Positions 23,845-34,546 of a DNA stretch of 64,000 nucleotides are shown here, piece after piece. The stretch spans positions 9,858,001 through 9,922,000 of the forward strand of contig CM082596.2 of assembly GCA_040954595.2 (NCBI GenBank), given 5' to 3'. Position 1 is the stretch's first letter, and each line of letters starts with the position of its first letter. Below the pieces are notes generated by a model. The model saw only the letters and a program-made list of their open reading frames with translations, was not told where the DNA came from and did not search any database. The stretch is from Balanoglossus misakiensis. Taxonomy: Eukaryota > Hemichordata. Position numbers and translations under genes: made by a program.

Positions 23845-24700
23845 CATGGTTGGCAATATTTTTCAATAGAAAATCTATTGACGGCAATAGAATTCAATAG
23901 AGACAGTGGATTTTTGTTAAAATACACTGTTCACATTGAAATGTATGTAGTTGGGGCAAACCTGACAAACTCTTTGTCATTTTGTGATGATTATGTGCAC
24001 ACATTTGCTAAAAACTAGGGGAAAATGTTTCTTTCACCTATTTCATGGTTGGCAATATTTTTCAATAGAAAATCTATTGACGGCAATAAAATTCAATAGA
24101 GTCAGTGGATTTTTGTTAAAATACACTGTTCACAGTGAAATATATGTAGTTGGGCCAAACCTGACAAATTCATTTGTCGTTTTGTGTTGATTATGTGCAC
24201 ACATTTGCTAAAAACTAGGGGAAAATGTTTCTTTCACCTATTTCATAGTTGGCAATATTTTTCAATAGAAAATCTATTGACGGCAATAGAATTCAATAGA
24301 GACAGTGGATTTTTGTTAAAATACACTGTTCACAGTGAAATGTATGTAGTTGGGGCAAACCTGACAAATTCCTTTGTCATTTTGTGTTGATTATGTGCAC
24401 ACATTTGCTAAAAACTAGGGGAAAATGTTTCTTTCACCTATTTCATGGTTGGCAATATTTTTCAATAGAAAATCTATTGACATCAATAGAATTCAATAGA
24501 GTCTGTGGATTTCTGTTAAAATATACTTTGTTCACAGTGAAATATGTGTAATGGGGCAAATCTTACAAATTGCTTTGTCATTGTATGATAATCATGTTAA
24601 AACCTATTAAAAATCATTTTTCACTTATTTCATGCTAGGTAATATTTTCAATAGAAAATCTATTGACGGCTAGTTTAATGGAAATCATCTGTATAATTCT
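23845..24700 (+). repeat. Right subterminal array: four 200-bp tandem units plus a partial
   Basis: Units begin with CATGGTTGGCAATATTTTTC at 23845, 24044, 24244 and 24444, and a diverged partial starts at 24631. Each holds CAATAGAAAATCTATTGACG and GAATTCAATAGAG. These are the inverted form of the left-array motif. Short frames of 68-97 codons are products of the repeat. Confidence 0.92.
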
Positions 24701-24762
24701 ATAGAAAATAATATTCTATTGATTTTCTATTGAATTCTACACGTTTCTATAGAGGTCTATAG

Positions 24763-24789
24763 AGTTCTATAGAACCTTTTTCGTAAGGG
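24763..24789 (-). repeat. Right terminal inverted repeat of the 10.7-kb transposon
   Basis: AGTTCTATAGAACC followed by TTTTTCGTAAGGG. It is the complement of 14062-14087 with one additional base. Confidence 0.92.
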
Positions 24790-25061
24790 TTGAAATGTGT
24801 TTTACATCTAAATGCATCGTTTTGGGAACATTTTCTAGTATGTATGTGATTATTAAATTGAACTTGTATATTTGCTGGGGCAACTAAATTTTCAGTAAAG
24901 ATAAGGAATGCCCAATGTTCGGATTGTCTTCAAAAAGATGACAACAACTCAAGTCTCAAAAACTCTTTTGTTTTTAAGTTTGAATTGTAGTTGTCACATC
25001 ATTAACGACTTCACATGTGAATGCCAAATTTCGATTCTTAGCAAATGTTGTATTTTCACAG

Positions 25062-25215
25062 AGAGGAGTCCATTTCTCAATCATATCACCCCGCAAACTG
25101 CCTGAACTCCAAAAACTTAACTTCAAAGCATATGGTGAAGTACAGATGGTACCAATGAAGGATTATGCGGCTGATCCACACCACATGATACTTCTCAAAG
25201 GTTATCAACTTGCAG
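25062..25215 (+). CDS. MED25: MED25 exon 3, copy A (VWA C-terminal part)
   Basis: Acceptor TTTTCACAG, donor GCAG|GTAGGT, intact frame. RGVHFSIISPRKLPELQKL and AADPHHMILLKGYQLA align with the MED25 block RGIHFSIVSPRKLPALR...DPRHMVLVRG. It ends with one spare base, which matches the two-base start of the next exon (27638). Confidence 0.87.
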
Positions 25216-25292
25216 GTAGGTATCTGTTGCTACGCAAATATTTGCAATCATACCATGATCTAGATTCTAAAGTTCACTGGTCAAATATATAT

Positions 25293-27168
25293 GGCCAAAG
25301 TAAGTAAATTCTTTGTTTTGCGTCCGCGCGCGCGTAGGTTTTCGGTTTTTTTTGAGAAAAATAACACAAAACTCATTTGCATAAATTTCCAATCCACGGC
25401 GGTATTTTGTCGAAAAAAATGACATTTCGACAAATGCCACTTTACGGCAGTCCTATTCTAATCATGGTGTGACGTAAAACGATACGCCCTACAGCAACTG
25501 CGCACGCTCGTAGTTGAAGTCTGTCAACACACGCTGCTGGCTGTACGCGTCCTGTCGCCGCGCATCTCCTCTGTCTGCTGGGAAAGCCAGGGATCCCCGT
25601 GATTTAACATGAATGAAGCCAACGAATAAGTCGTCCTAAAGGTTACGGAAAAAGATAAAACTATCCTTGACTAGATCAGGATGGAAGTGACCGACGCGCA
25701 AAACTTTGCACGGCTACTGGAAGCCATGGTGAATGTACCATAAAGCCGGCCAGACAGTGTTTCAGTCGCCGATCGTCACCACCTCGTCTACCAAAGGATG
25801 TTTTTCACCTTTTGTGCGGCCCCATACCCAGGTAACTAATTTATCTTAGTAGAGAAAATTTTTATAGTCAAGCCAGAACACAATAATCTTTGTTGCTGTT
25901 TGATCACAGGGGGCTCTCCCTCCGCGATTTTGTTTGTTGTTATTGATTGGCATAATAAATAAATATGGTCAAGTTTGTTTGTTGACATGTAAGGTATACT
26001 AGTATTCAACGGTCAGGGTTAGCGTGTACATGTATTCAACGGTTAGAGTAAGTGTTTGCATTTTTTCGATCCATGGCACTCCCACCTGACCGTTGAATAC
26101 ACCGTGACCCTAACCCTGACCGTTGAATATTATACCTAACATGTCAACAAACAAACGTGACCATATTTATTTATTATGCCAATCAATAACAACAACAAAC
26201 AAACAAACAAACAAAATCGCGGAGGGAGAGCCCCCTGTGGTTTGATTTCTGTCTTTTAAATCCAGTCACATGTTTTTTTGATTTTGTTAGATGTTTTCCT
26301 GGACAGTTTTTAAATATATTCATAAAGTGTGAAACAGTTATATTTGTCACATTTTATTTTCAAATATTTGATATTTAAAATTCATTTCATTTGTGATTTT
26401 TAGATCTAGGTCCAACAGATGATGGTGAGCATTACAAATCGTTCTGTCAGTGAAATGGTACTAGAGAAAGGGAGCATTTAAAGGGGGGGGGTAAGCAAAA
26501 GAAAATTCTATGGTGGTAGATCAGTAAAAATAGGTGGTGGGACTGTGAAGTTCAGTGAATGTAGAACATTTGTGTTTATTGCAATACAGTCATATTTTAA
26601 GATTGAAAATTATCATCTCATGGGTTGGCATATGCATCATACTTCGTAGTGAGATGTTATCACTATACTCAAGCATGCTTTCGTATTTTGTTTACAGAAT
26701 TTTCAAAAACATTTCTTCACAGAAATGTTTCATCGTGATCAACCAAACTTGGCAGATGGAAGTTTCTCCACATTACTACAGTGCCAGGTTGAATAGTCCT
26801 GATGTTTGATATGTTTGTGGGTCAGGAATCATCTCATCCCTATTACACCGGATATGAGGGAACAGTACCAGTCTAGCCAGCCAGAACTTGTAGAGACAGT
26901 GGCCACATTCAGCACACAAATAAGAAATCTAAAACTCGTAAAAGAAAAGCAAATGACAGATTAAAGGCTACAAATGACATTGTATTTTGATCATATTGTA
27001 GTAGTGTGTCACACTACTACATAAATGTGCATATTGCACGAGAAAAACTCTGAAATAAAGGCAAACTAATTTTGTGTTATTTTTTGTGTGTGTGTTTTTT
27101 GACCGCTTACCCTCGTACCTTTTAGAATTTTGAGTGGACGCAAAACAAAGAATTTACTTACTTTGGCC
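25293..27168. mobile_element. 1,876-bp non-autonomous element with 33-bp perfect inverted ends
   Basis: GGCCAAAGTAAGTAAATTC begins a 33-bp end (25293-25325) exactly complementary to 27136-27168. Copy B (near 31375) lacks it: the flanks read ATATATA there and resume with ACTTGTTTACG. A TA is repeated at the junctions, compatible with a TA-target (Tc1/mariner-like) insertion beside a TA microsatellite. The interior has a GC-rich segment (25480-25620) and a nested foldback. No transposase frame was found. Confidence 0.85.
25905..26239. mobile_element. Nested 335-bp foldback element
   Basis: Ends are CACAGGGGGCTCTCCCTCCG and its complement. The arms include GCATAATAAATAAATATGGTC and CAACGGTCAGGGTTAG in inverted order. 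GTTTGAT borders it on both sides, a probable 7-bp target duplication. It lies inside the 25293 element and so inserted later. Confidence 0.8.
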
Positions 27169-27637
27169 TAACTTGTTTACGTGGTCATTTACAACCAATT
27201 CATCATTTTGTGGTTTGTTAAGATTTTCAGTACTCTAAATTGGTACTTCAATAAAATGGTTGTAATATATTTATTAATATTTATTACACATCACGTATTA
27301 TTATGCGCTCCTGGTTGGCTAATACTAAATATGACAGAAATTCATGACCTGTGCACACGATCTGAGGCTTATGGAAGTTATTGTCGTGAGTGATGCAGTG
27401 TATTCTGTTGCAGTACTTTCACAAGCCAGCCTATTATTCCCCATCATTTCATTGCATGGCCAATTAATTACACATCCTCCTGAAAATTGTTGGAAGGTGG
27501 GCAATCAATTTCCATGGTTACATCCTGGATGAAACACTGGTACAGGTTCAAGACAAGTTTAGTGACATTGTGTGAATCCACAGCAGAATTTCACATAAAC
27601 TGTATAATCCTCCATTTTTGTAATGATTGTGTTTCAG

Positions 27638-27831
27638 AAAAATCTGTGTCAAGTGGTGATACAAAAGAGGTTGCCATAGTGAAACCTACAACCATAGTAA
27701 CCACTTCAGTGTCTACAACCACTACCACAACACAGCCACTGAAACCTGCAAACAGTTACCATGGTTACAAGGGCCTAGCTCTGGTATGACCTCAAATCCT
27801 CTCAAATCAACTGTTGGAAGTTCATCTTTAG
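27638..27831 (+). pseudogene. MED25: MED25 linker exon 4, copy A, frameshifted
   Basis: Acceptor GTTTCAG, donor TTTAG|GTAAAG. It begins EKSVSSGDTKEVAI and a Thr-rich run (TSVSTTTTTTQPLKPA). It then lacks two bases relative to copy B (GCAAACAG against GCATCAACAG), which shifts the frame to a stop. The Thr/Ser/Pro-rich composition fits the disordered region after the VWA domain. Confidence 0.65.
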
Positions 27832-28180
27832 GTAAAGTCTCCAGTGTTGCTTCCCAGCCATTGTCAAATTAAGTCCACACACAATTAGACCACCAAGTGT
27901 AGTGTGAGATATAGTAGAATTATTAAGAGTATTGCCGTGTTGATCTTCAGTACAATATGAGTTAAAGTTATATAGCACTTTGTGATCAGAAATTGACTCA
28001 ACCAAGTCAACCCCAGATGCAGGGCCAAGGTAGAGGATATTGGTGCAGTTAGTGAAATATGAGAATGCAAAATTTAAGTGTAGCGTAACAGCTGTCTCCT
28101 TTGATATGCGAACATTTCCTGTCACAGAAAATTCCCGTTTTACAGTATATAAATATATCAACTAGATATTTTTACTGCAG

Positions 28181-28430
28181 GTGCCACACCAAGTCATCTG
28201 TCACCTGGACAACCAAGTCAAATTGGAAGTCCGTCTCCACAACATCTGTCATCCTCTCAACAGAAACTGAGTCAGTCCCAGATGCAGGGCCAAGGTCAAA
28301 GGTCATCAATGCCTTTTGCCCAGCCTACCAGTTTACCAAACCAACCAGTATCCACTGTCACAGCAAACAGGACACAACAACCCAATGTGACTGTTTCAAG
28401 TATCCCCATGAGACAATTTTGTCCACCCAG
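28181..28430 (+). CDS. MED25: MED25 linker exon 5, copy A (Ser/Gln/Pro-rich)
   Basis: The open frame starts GATPSHLSPGQPSQIGSPSP and contains SSSQQKLSQSQMQGQGQ. It enters in phase with the preceding exon. At its donor (CCCAG|GTACAG) it leaves two spare bases, but the next exon reads in phase 0. The same mismatch occurs in copy B. A base change before the duplication or an unrecognised splice is possible. No conserved fold is expected here. Confidence 0.6.
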
Positions 28431-28817
28431 GTACAGTTGTGGTCTACCTTCTACTTTATGAGATTCAAATTAGCTGTTTCTAGTTACCCATCCTGTGAAT
28501 TGAAAGCTTTTTATGACTGTTTCACATAGCCTTGTGTTACCATTTTCTATACAGTAAACTATTGTTTCAAAACACATTCAAAACTTCTGTTTTGGTTGCT
28601 AGAAACCCACTCTGTGAATGCAAAGACTCTTTTGGATAATGCCAGAGACTCAGTGATCAATTTCAATTTTTAATGAGATGTGTGTTGAAAATAGGACTTT
28701 GAGAGTTGCAAGCTCAACATCGAATCAAAAATTGAAGTCATGAATTTAAAATGGGGTTTTGAATACTGGCCTTGATAATGCTTCATATTAACTAGGTTTG
28801 TTACTCTTTTTGGACAG

Positions 28818-29001
28818 GCAACTTCACCACCAGAGATGACTTCCCAGCATGCACCAGCTGCTGCACTGAAAGCCACAGAGGGTGTCATGCAAATGGTAAA
28901 TGCTAGTCAGTTCAGTAAGATGCCACCAATTGCTGCTGTGAATTCTATCAACTCACAGCCAGAGCAGAGATGGCCAGGTACAGATTCACAGCCACAAAGA
29001 G
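28818..29001 (+). CDS. MED25: MED25 linker exon 6, copy A
   Basis: Frame ATSPPEMTSQHAPAAALKAT to NSINSQPEQRWPG, acceptor TTTGGACAG. Two donors (GCCAG|GTACAG at about 28977 and AAAGAG|GTAGGT at 29001) both leave phase 1 and both join in frame to the exon at 35938. Alternative splicing is therefore possible. Confidence 0.6.
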
Positions 29002-30879
29002 GTAGGTACAGTCAAACCTGTCTATACTGGCCAGTCAAGGGACTTCCAAAACTGACATTTATAGACAGGTGGCTTCTATAGACAGGTCAATAAATGTGCA
29101 ATGTACATGTACATGAAATGAAACAAAGTTGCCACTACATAGAGGTTGCAACAAACACAAAGTTGACTGTCATATATGTTATGTTGCCATGGCAGTCATT
29201 TACCATGAGTTCGATTATACATTGCCAAAACCGGAGGAAAAAATATTCAAGTTCCCCTTTTCATATTCTCCATCAATGGTATAATACGCCAGTGTCATGA
29301 CCACACACAACTTCCACCCTGCTTGTAGCCACGAGAGTGAAAAAACCTCACCAATATGAACAATCGGTCTCTATCATTTATTCATTTTGGGCGAGTTCTT
29401 ATGCTCATATCATTCAAGCGGGATGGAAATTGTGTATGGTTGAACATTCATTCACTACATATACATATGTACATTAATATAAAATGTCTCTTGTATCAAA
29501 CATAATGGAAAAAAGGGCAGCAAGAGAGAGACTTTGTCCCTTTAATAGAAATGTGCATGTAATATTTTATTCAAACCATCACTTCTGTCTTGAACAATCT
29601 TTCCTTAATAGAGTGGTGTACTGATTAGAGAGATGTCTTATTGACAGGTTTCACTGTATTACCAACATTTTCAGTTCCATAATCCTTCAGTGTTTGCCAG
29701 AGAATTTGACAGCAGTCAAAAACTTTCTCTGCCATACTCACAATAAGAGAAAGCTTGCACCTGTGTTTTACTGTTAAATTACCATACCACAAAAAAACAG
29801 GTTGTTTTTGCGAGCAATAAATTTTTCGCAAAATATGCGAGAATCAACAAACGTGAAAATAAAAAGTCGCGTAAAATGTTTTTCGGAGATAAAGATGCAA
29901 TGAAATACGAGAATGTGAAAATTAATCCTCGCGTAACAGTTTGGTCTTTTAATGTCGCGAAAAATTTCCTTTCATGAAAATAATCTGTTTTACAGTCCGG
30001 TAATATTGAAGGTCAGAATGCTTTTGATGAGAGAACAATACACCAGTTGCAAAGTATCTTGACAAACATGAAATGATTGAATTCTCCGAAGAAGATATAA
30101 TCTCGCAGTTGGTGTGTTGTTTCCTCATCAAAAGCATTCTGACCTTCAATATTATTCTGTTGAGCTATACATGCAATCTAGTCTATATATGTTCAGAGGT
30201 GATTATATCATCCATAATAGATCCTAAATACTAAAAGAGCATAAAATGACTGCGACAGATACTTTGTAAGTTGTAACAGGTGGGAAATAAGAATTTGGAT
30301 AACACAGTATTTTGGCTATTGTTGGGGAGCATGAATAAGTGATTTTGGAACCCCATGTAACACCTGTCTTACCATTAATATGACTGCATTGATGGTACCA
30401 TGAGGAATGCTAGTAAAATGACTGGGGAACCCTGGTTACATTACCCTGATCATCACTATGGTTCAGTCCAAAAGCATTGTTTTCTATGTTAAGGTTGGAC
30501 CTCTGAAGAGGAAATTGGGGTGGAAGGGTAAGAAAAAACACTGACTGACAATACTGCCAATAACGAAATATTGTTTTTCTCTTCTCTTTGCATACAGCAC
30601 ACAAGAACAGAAACCTTGTATATTGATCTGCAACCCCCTCCACATCCCTTGCCAAGTCAAGATAGTATTAATTACAGTGGATTTACTGCAGATCAATTGA
30701 CTGCCATGTTGGGTAAGGTAAGCGATGTAAAACATTTCATACAACACTGCCTACTAACAATAGTCATATCAATCTGACAAGGGAAGATGAAAACAAAAAC
30801 ATCTTTTCAAACTAGCTTACTGTGCGGACCAATTTCATTAAGCCCCATTTAACAGGAATTCTGGTTTTATAATTAACTT

Positions 30880-30905
30880 TGATTGATTGACATGTGTTTT
30901 ACATC
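30880..30905 (+). other. Empty target site of the 10.7-kb transposon
   Basis: TTTGATTGATTGACATGTG continues both flanks of 14062-24789 with a single TT. It sits in the same intron position of copy B. Confidence 0.92.
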
Positions 30906-32005
30906 TAAATGCATCGCTTTGGGAACATTTTCTAGTATGTATGAGATTATTAAATTGAACTTGTATATTTGCTGAGGGCAACTAAATTTTCAGTAAAGAT
31001 GAGGAATGCTCAATGTTTTGATTGTCTTCAAAATGATGACAACAACTCAAGTCTCAAAAACGCTTTGTTTTGAATTTTGAATTGTTTTTGTTGCATCAGT
31101 AACGACTTCACATGTGGATGCCACATTTGATTCTTAGCAAATGTTGTATTTTGACAGAGAGGAGTCCATTCCTCAATCATATCACCCCGCAAACGGCCTG
31201 AACTCCAAAAACTTAGCGACAAAGCGTGAAATACAGATGGTACCTATGAAGGATTATGCGGCTGATCCACACCACATGATACTTCTCAAAGGTTATCAAC
31301 TTGCTGGTAGGTATATGTTGCTATGCAAATATGTGCAATCATACCATCCAGATTCTAAAGTTCACAGGTCAAATATATAACTTGTTTACGTGGCCATTTA
31401 CAACCAATTCATCATTTTGTGGTTTGTTAAGATTTTCATTACTCTAAATTGGTACTTCCATAAAATGGTTGTAATATTTATTACACATCACGTATTGTTA
31501 TGCGCTCCTGGTTGGCTAATACTAAATATGACAGAACTTCATGACCTCTGCACACGATCTGAGGCTTATGGAAGTTATTGTCGCGAGTGATGCAGTGTAT
31601 TCTGTTGCAGTACTTTCACAAGCCAGCCTATTATTTCCCATCATGTCAATGCCTGGCCAATTAATTACACATCCTCCTGAAAATTGTTGGTAGGTGGGCA
31701 ATCAATTTCCTTGGTTACATCCTGGATGAAACACTGGTACAGGTTCAAGGCAAGTTTAGTGACATTGTGTGATTCCACATCAGAATTTCACATCAACTGT
31801 ATAATCCTCCAATTTTGTGTTTCAGAAAAATCGGTGTCCAGTGGTGATACAAAAGAGGTTGCCATAGACAAACCTACAACCATAGCAACCACTTCAGTGT
31901 CTACAACCACTACCACAACACAGCCACTGAAACCCGCATCAACAGTTACCATGTTTACAGCATCTACCTCCAGTATGACCTCAAATCCTCTCAAATCAAA
32001 TGTTA

Positions 32006-32468
32006 GTCTCGGTTACCCAGATGCCTTTGCTTCTTCCGATGCTCTCCAGAAAAGGGTCTGGGGAAATGCTATTGAAAGCTTTGTAAAACAAAATGGCCGA
32101 TGTCAGGATTTTGATCATCGCCTGATTGGCTGAGCTGTCAGTATGACCCGGGTCACTTGCTCTCAACAATGTGTGATTTTTTGTCGTCTCTTCATATCAA
32201 GAGACCGGTACTTGTTGGTTGATGCGAAAGGCAAAAGGCGTCCTCTGTTAGCATTGTTGGAGAAATTATACGAAATATCTTTGGTAGACGATTGTCGAAA
32301 CTATTGCGGTGACCCGGGTCATACTGACAGCTCAGCCAATCAGGCGATGATCAAAATCCTGACATCGGCCATTTTGTTTTACAAAGCTTTCAATAGCATT
32401 TCCCCAATTTCCCCAGACTCTTTTCTGGAGAGCATCGGAAGAAGCAAAGGCGTCTGGGTAACCGAGAC
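32006..32468. mobile_element. 463-bp foldback element with about 150-bp arms
   Basis: Ends GTCTCGGTTACCCAGA and complement. The arms are about 95 percent identical over about 150 bp, around a loop of about 150 bp. The flanks AAATCAAATGTTA and AAATCAACTGTTG repeat a segment that is single in copy A, giving a target duplication of about 12-13 bp with two changes. Long ends and a long duplication recall Mutator-like elements, but the duplication is longer than the usual 9-11 bp. Confidence 0.82.
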
Positions 32469-34546
32469 AAATCAACTGTTGGAAGTTCATCCCCAGGTAA
32501 AGTCTCCAGTGTTGCTTCCCAGCCATTGTCAATTTAAGTCCGCACATAATTAGACCACCAAGTGAAGTGTGAGATATAGTAGAATATTGCCATGTTGATC
32601 TTCACTACAAGTTAGTTAAAGTTATATAGCACTCTGTGATCAACGAGTTGAAAATACAGCATGAGTTTTCGGGGACATGTAGTCCCCTTCATCAGATGCA
32701 CACGTGGAATGAACAGAGAAACAGAGAATCATGGGGTATTCAAAGTAGGAAATATGTGCAGGACCAGGTGCATCAGAAATTTTTCCTGCAGTGGATTTTC
32801 TATCTGAGGATGGTGACTTCATGACTGAAATTTTGTGTCCGTGAGCAAGGCACTTTACTTCTCATTGCTCTGAGGAGACTCATGGCTTTGTGTAGGTGAT
32901 TTGCACCTTTTCTAGTCTTTCTACTAGACATATTTTCTGTGTTTGTGATAGATGAATTACTGTCTTACAGGAAATTTTTGTGAACTTCGTGAGAACCAAA
33001 AAATGCGAATTAAAAAGTCATGTAAAAATATTTTTCAGGGATATTGGTGCAGTTAGTGAAATATGAGAATGCGAAATTTAATTGTAGAATAACAGCTGTC
33101 TCTTAGGATTATGCGAACATTTCCTGTCACAGAAATTTTCTGTTTTACAGTATATAAATAAATCAAGTAGATCTTTTTACTGCAGATGCTACACCAACAA
33201 TTCATCTGTTACCTGGACGACCAAGTCAAATTTGAAGTCAGTCTCCACAACAACTATCGTCCTCTCAACAGAAACTGATTCAACCAAGTCAGCCCCAGAT
33301 GCAGGGCCAAGGTCAAAGGTCATCAATGCCTTTTTCCCAGCCTACCAGTTTACCAAACCAACCAGTATCCACTGTCACAGCAAACAGGACTCAACAACCC
33401 AATGTGACTGTTTCAAGTATCCCCATGAGACAATTTTGTCCACCCAGGTACAGTTGTGGTCTACCTTCTACTTTTTGATATTCAAATTAGCTGTTTCTAG
33501 TTACCCATCCTGTGAATTGAAAGCTTTTTATGACTGTATCGCATAGCCTTGTCTTACCAGTGTCTACACAGTAGACTATTTATTTTCAAAACACATTCAA
33601 AACTTCTGTTTTGGTTGCAAAAAAGCCACTCTGTAAATGGAAAGACTCTTTGGATAATGCCACAGACTCATTAATCAAATTCAATTTTTAATGTGATTAA
33701 TGTTGATAAGCCCTAAAACCTGATCCCTTCCAAATGTGAGTATGTGTGTTGAAAATGGGACTTTGAGAGTTGTAAGCTCAACATCGATTCAAAAATTGAA
33801 GTCATGAAGTAAAAAATGTGGTTTTGAATACTGGCCTTGATAATGCTTCATATTAACTAGGTTTGTTACCCTTTTTGGACAGGCAACTTCACCACCAAAG
33901 ATGACTTCTCAGCATGTGCCAGCTGCTGCACTGAAAGCCACAGAGGGTGTCATGCAAATGGCAAATGCTAGTCAGTTCAGTAAGATGCCACAAATTGCTG
34001 CTGTGAATTCTATCAACTCACAGCCACAGCAGAGATGGCCAGGTACAGATTCAAAGCCACAACGAGGTAGGTACAGTCAAACCTGTCTACAGTGGCCAGT
34101 CAAGGGACTTTCCTAAACTGGCATTTATAGACAGGTGGCTTCTATAGATAGGTCAGTTAATGTGCAATGTACATGTACATGAAATGAAACAAAGTTGCCA
34201 CTATAATAGAGGTGGCCACAAACACAGATTTGACTGTCATATATGTTATGTTGCCATGGCAGTCATTTACCATTAGTTTGAATATACTTTGCCAAAACCT
34301 GAGGAAAAAATATTCAAGTTCCCCTTTTCGTATTCCCCTATCAATGGTATAATACAACAGTGTCATGGTAAAATTTTGTGACATTTTTGCTAACTGCTAA
34401 AGCCCAAGTAACATTGTTTTTTTCAGTATTTTTCAGCGAAGGAATTAACCCTAGTTTCTTGTTCTGCTATGGATAGCTTTATGAAATGTTCAGTCTTTAG
34501 CTTCTATACAAAACTTGTACATGAGTAATGGCATTGTGAATATTAA

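Larger units (their letters stand above)
14062..24789 (+). mobile_element. Complete 10,728-bp two-gene DNA transposon, CACTA/tnp2-like with a BEN gene
   Basis: The left end is CCCTTACGAAAAAGTTCTAT and the right end is its complement with one extra base. Flanks are GATTGATT|element|TTGAAATGTG. The paralogous segment at 30889 reads GATTGATTGACATGTG without the element, giving a 2-bp TT target duplication. Inside, in order, are a left subterminal repeat array, a BEN-domain gene (-), a 439-bp intergenic region, a tnp2/DUF4218 transposase gene (+) and a right subterminal array. Both genes have introns and polyadenylation signals within the element. The transposase family, short target duplication and subterminal repeats fit the CACTA (En/Spm) superfamily. 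The ends do not begin with CACTA, so it is at best a divergent branch. Confidence 0.9.
12028..29300 (+). repeat. Segmental duplication, copy A (MED25 exons 2-6)
   Basis: Copy A pairs collinearly with copy B (29300-34375). Matching blocks are 12760-14061 with 29520-30889, 24790-25292 with 30890-31380, 27169-27830 with 31380-32496, and 28038-29300 with 33041-34375. Copy A is longer because of two transposon insertions (14062-24789 and 25293-27168). Identity is high, about 90 percent by eye. The stretch 12870-13780 holds a pair of fold-back matches around TTTTGATGAGAG / CTCATCAAAAG and no gene. Confidence 0.85.
30598..34066 (+). pseudogene. MED25: MED25 exons 2'-6', copy B, degenerate
   Basis: Exon images are 30598-30717 (intact, INYSGFTADQLTAMLGK), 31158-31306 (5 bases shorter than copy A, frame lost to TGA after LSDKA), 31826-32005 plus 32469-32496 (frame intact, TVTMFTASTSSMTSNPLKS, but split by a foldback), 33186-33447 (GGA to TGA nonsense after PSQI) and 33883-34066 (intact, SQHVPAAALKATEGVMQ). 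Splice sites are all kept. The lesions differ from those of copy A. Where copy A is broken at exon 4, copy B reads through up to the foldback. Confidence 0.75.
29300..34375 (+). repeat. Segmental duplication, copy B (MED25 exons 2-6)
   Basis: Tandem partner of copy A. It lacks the 10.7-kb and 1.88-kb transposons but has its own foldback (32006-32468) and an extra segment at about 32643-33040. It serves as the empty-site reference for copy A. Confidence 0.85.

Noticed and set aside
23725-24390. Three similar plus-strand frames of 68-97 codons
   Set aside because: They follow the 200-bp subterminal repeat period and have no gene signals.
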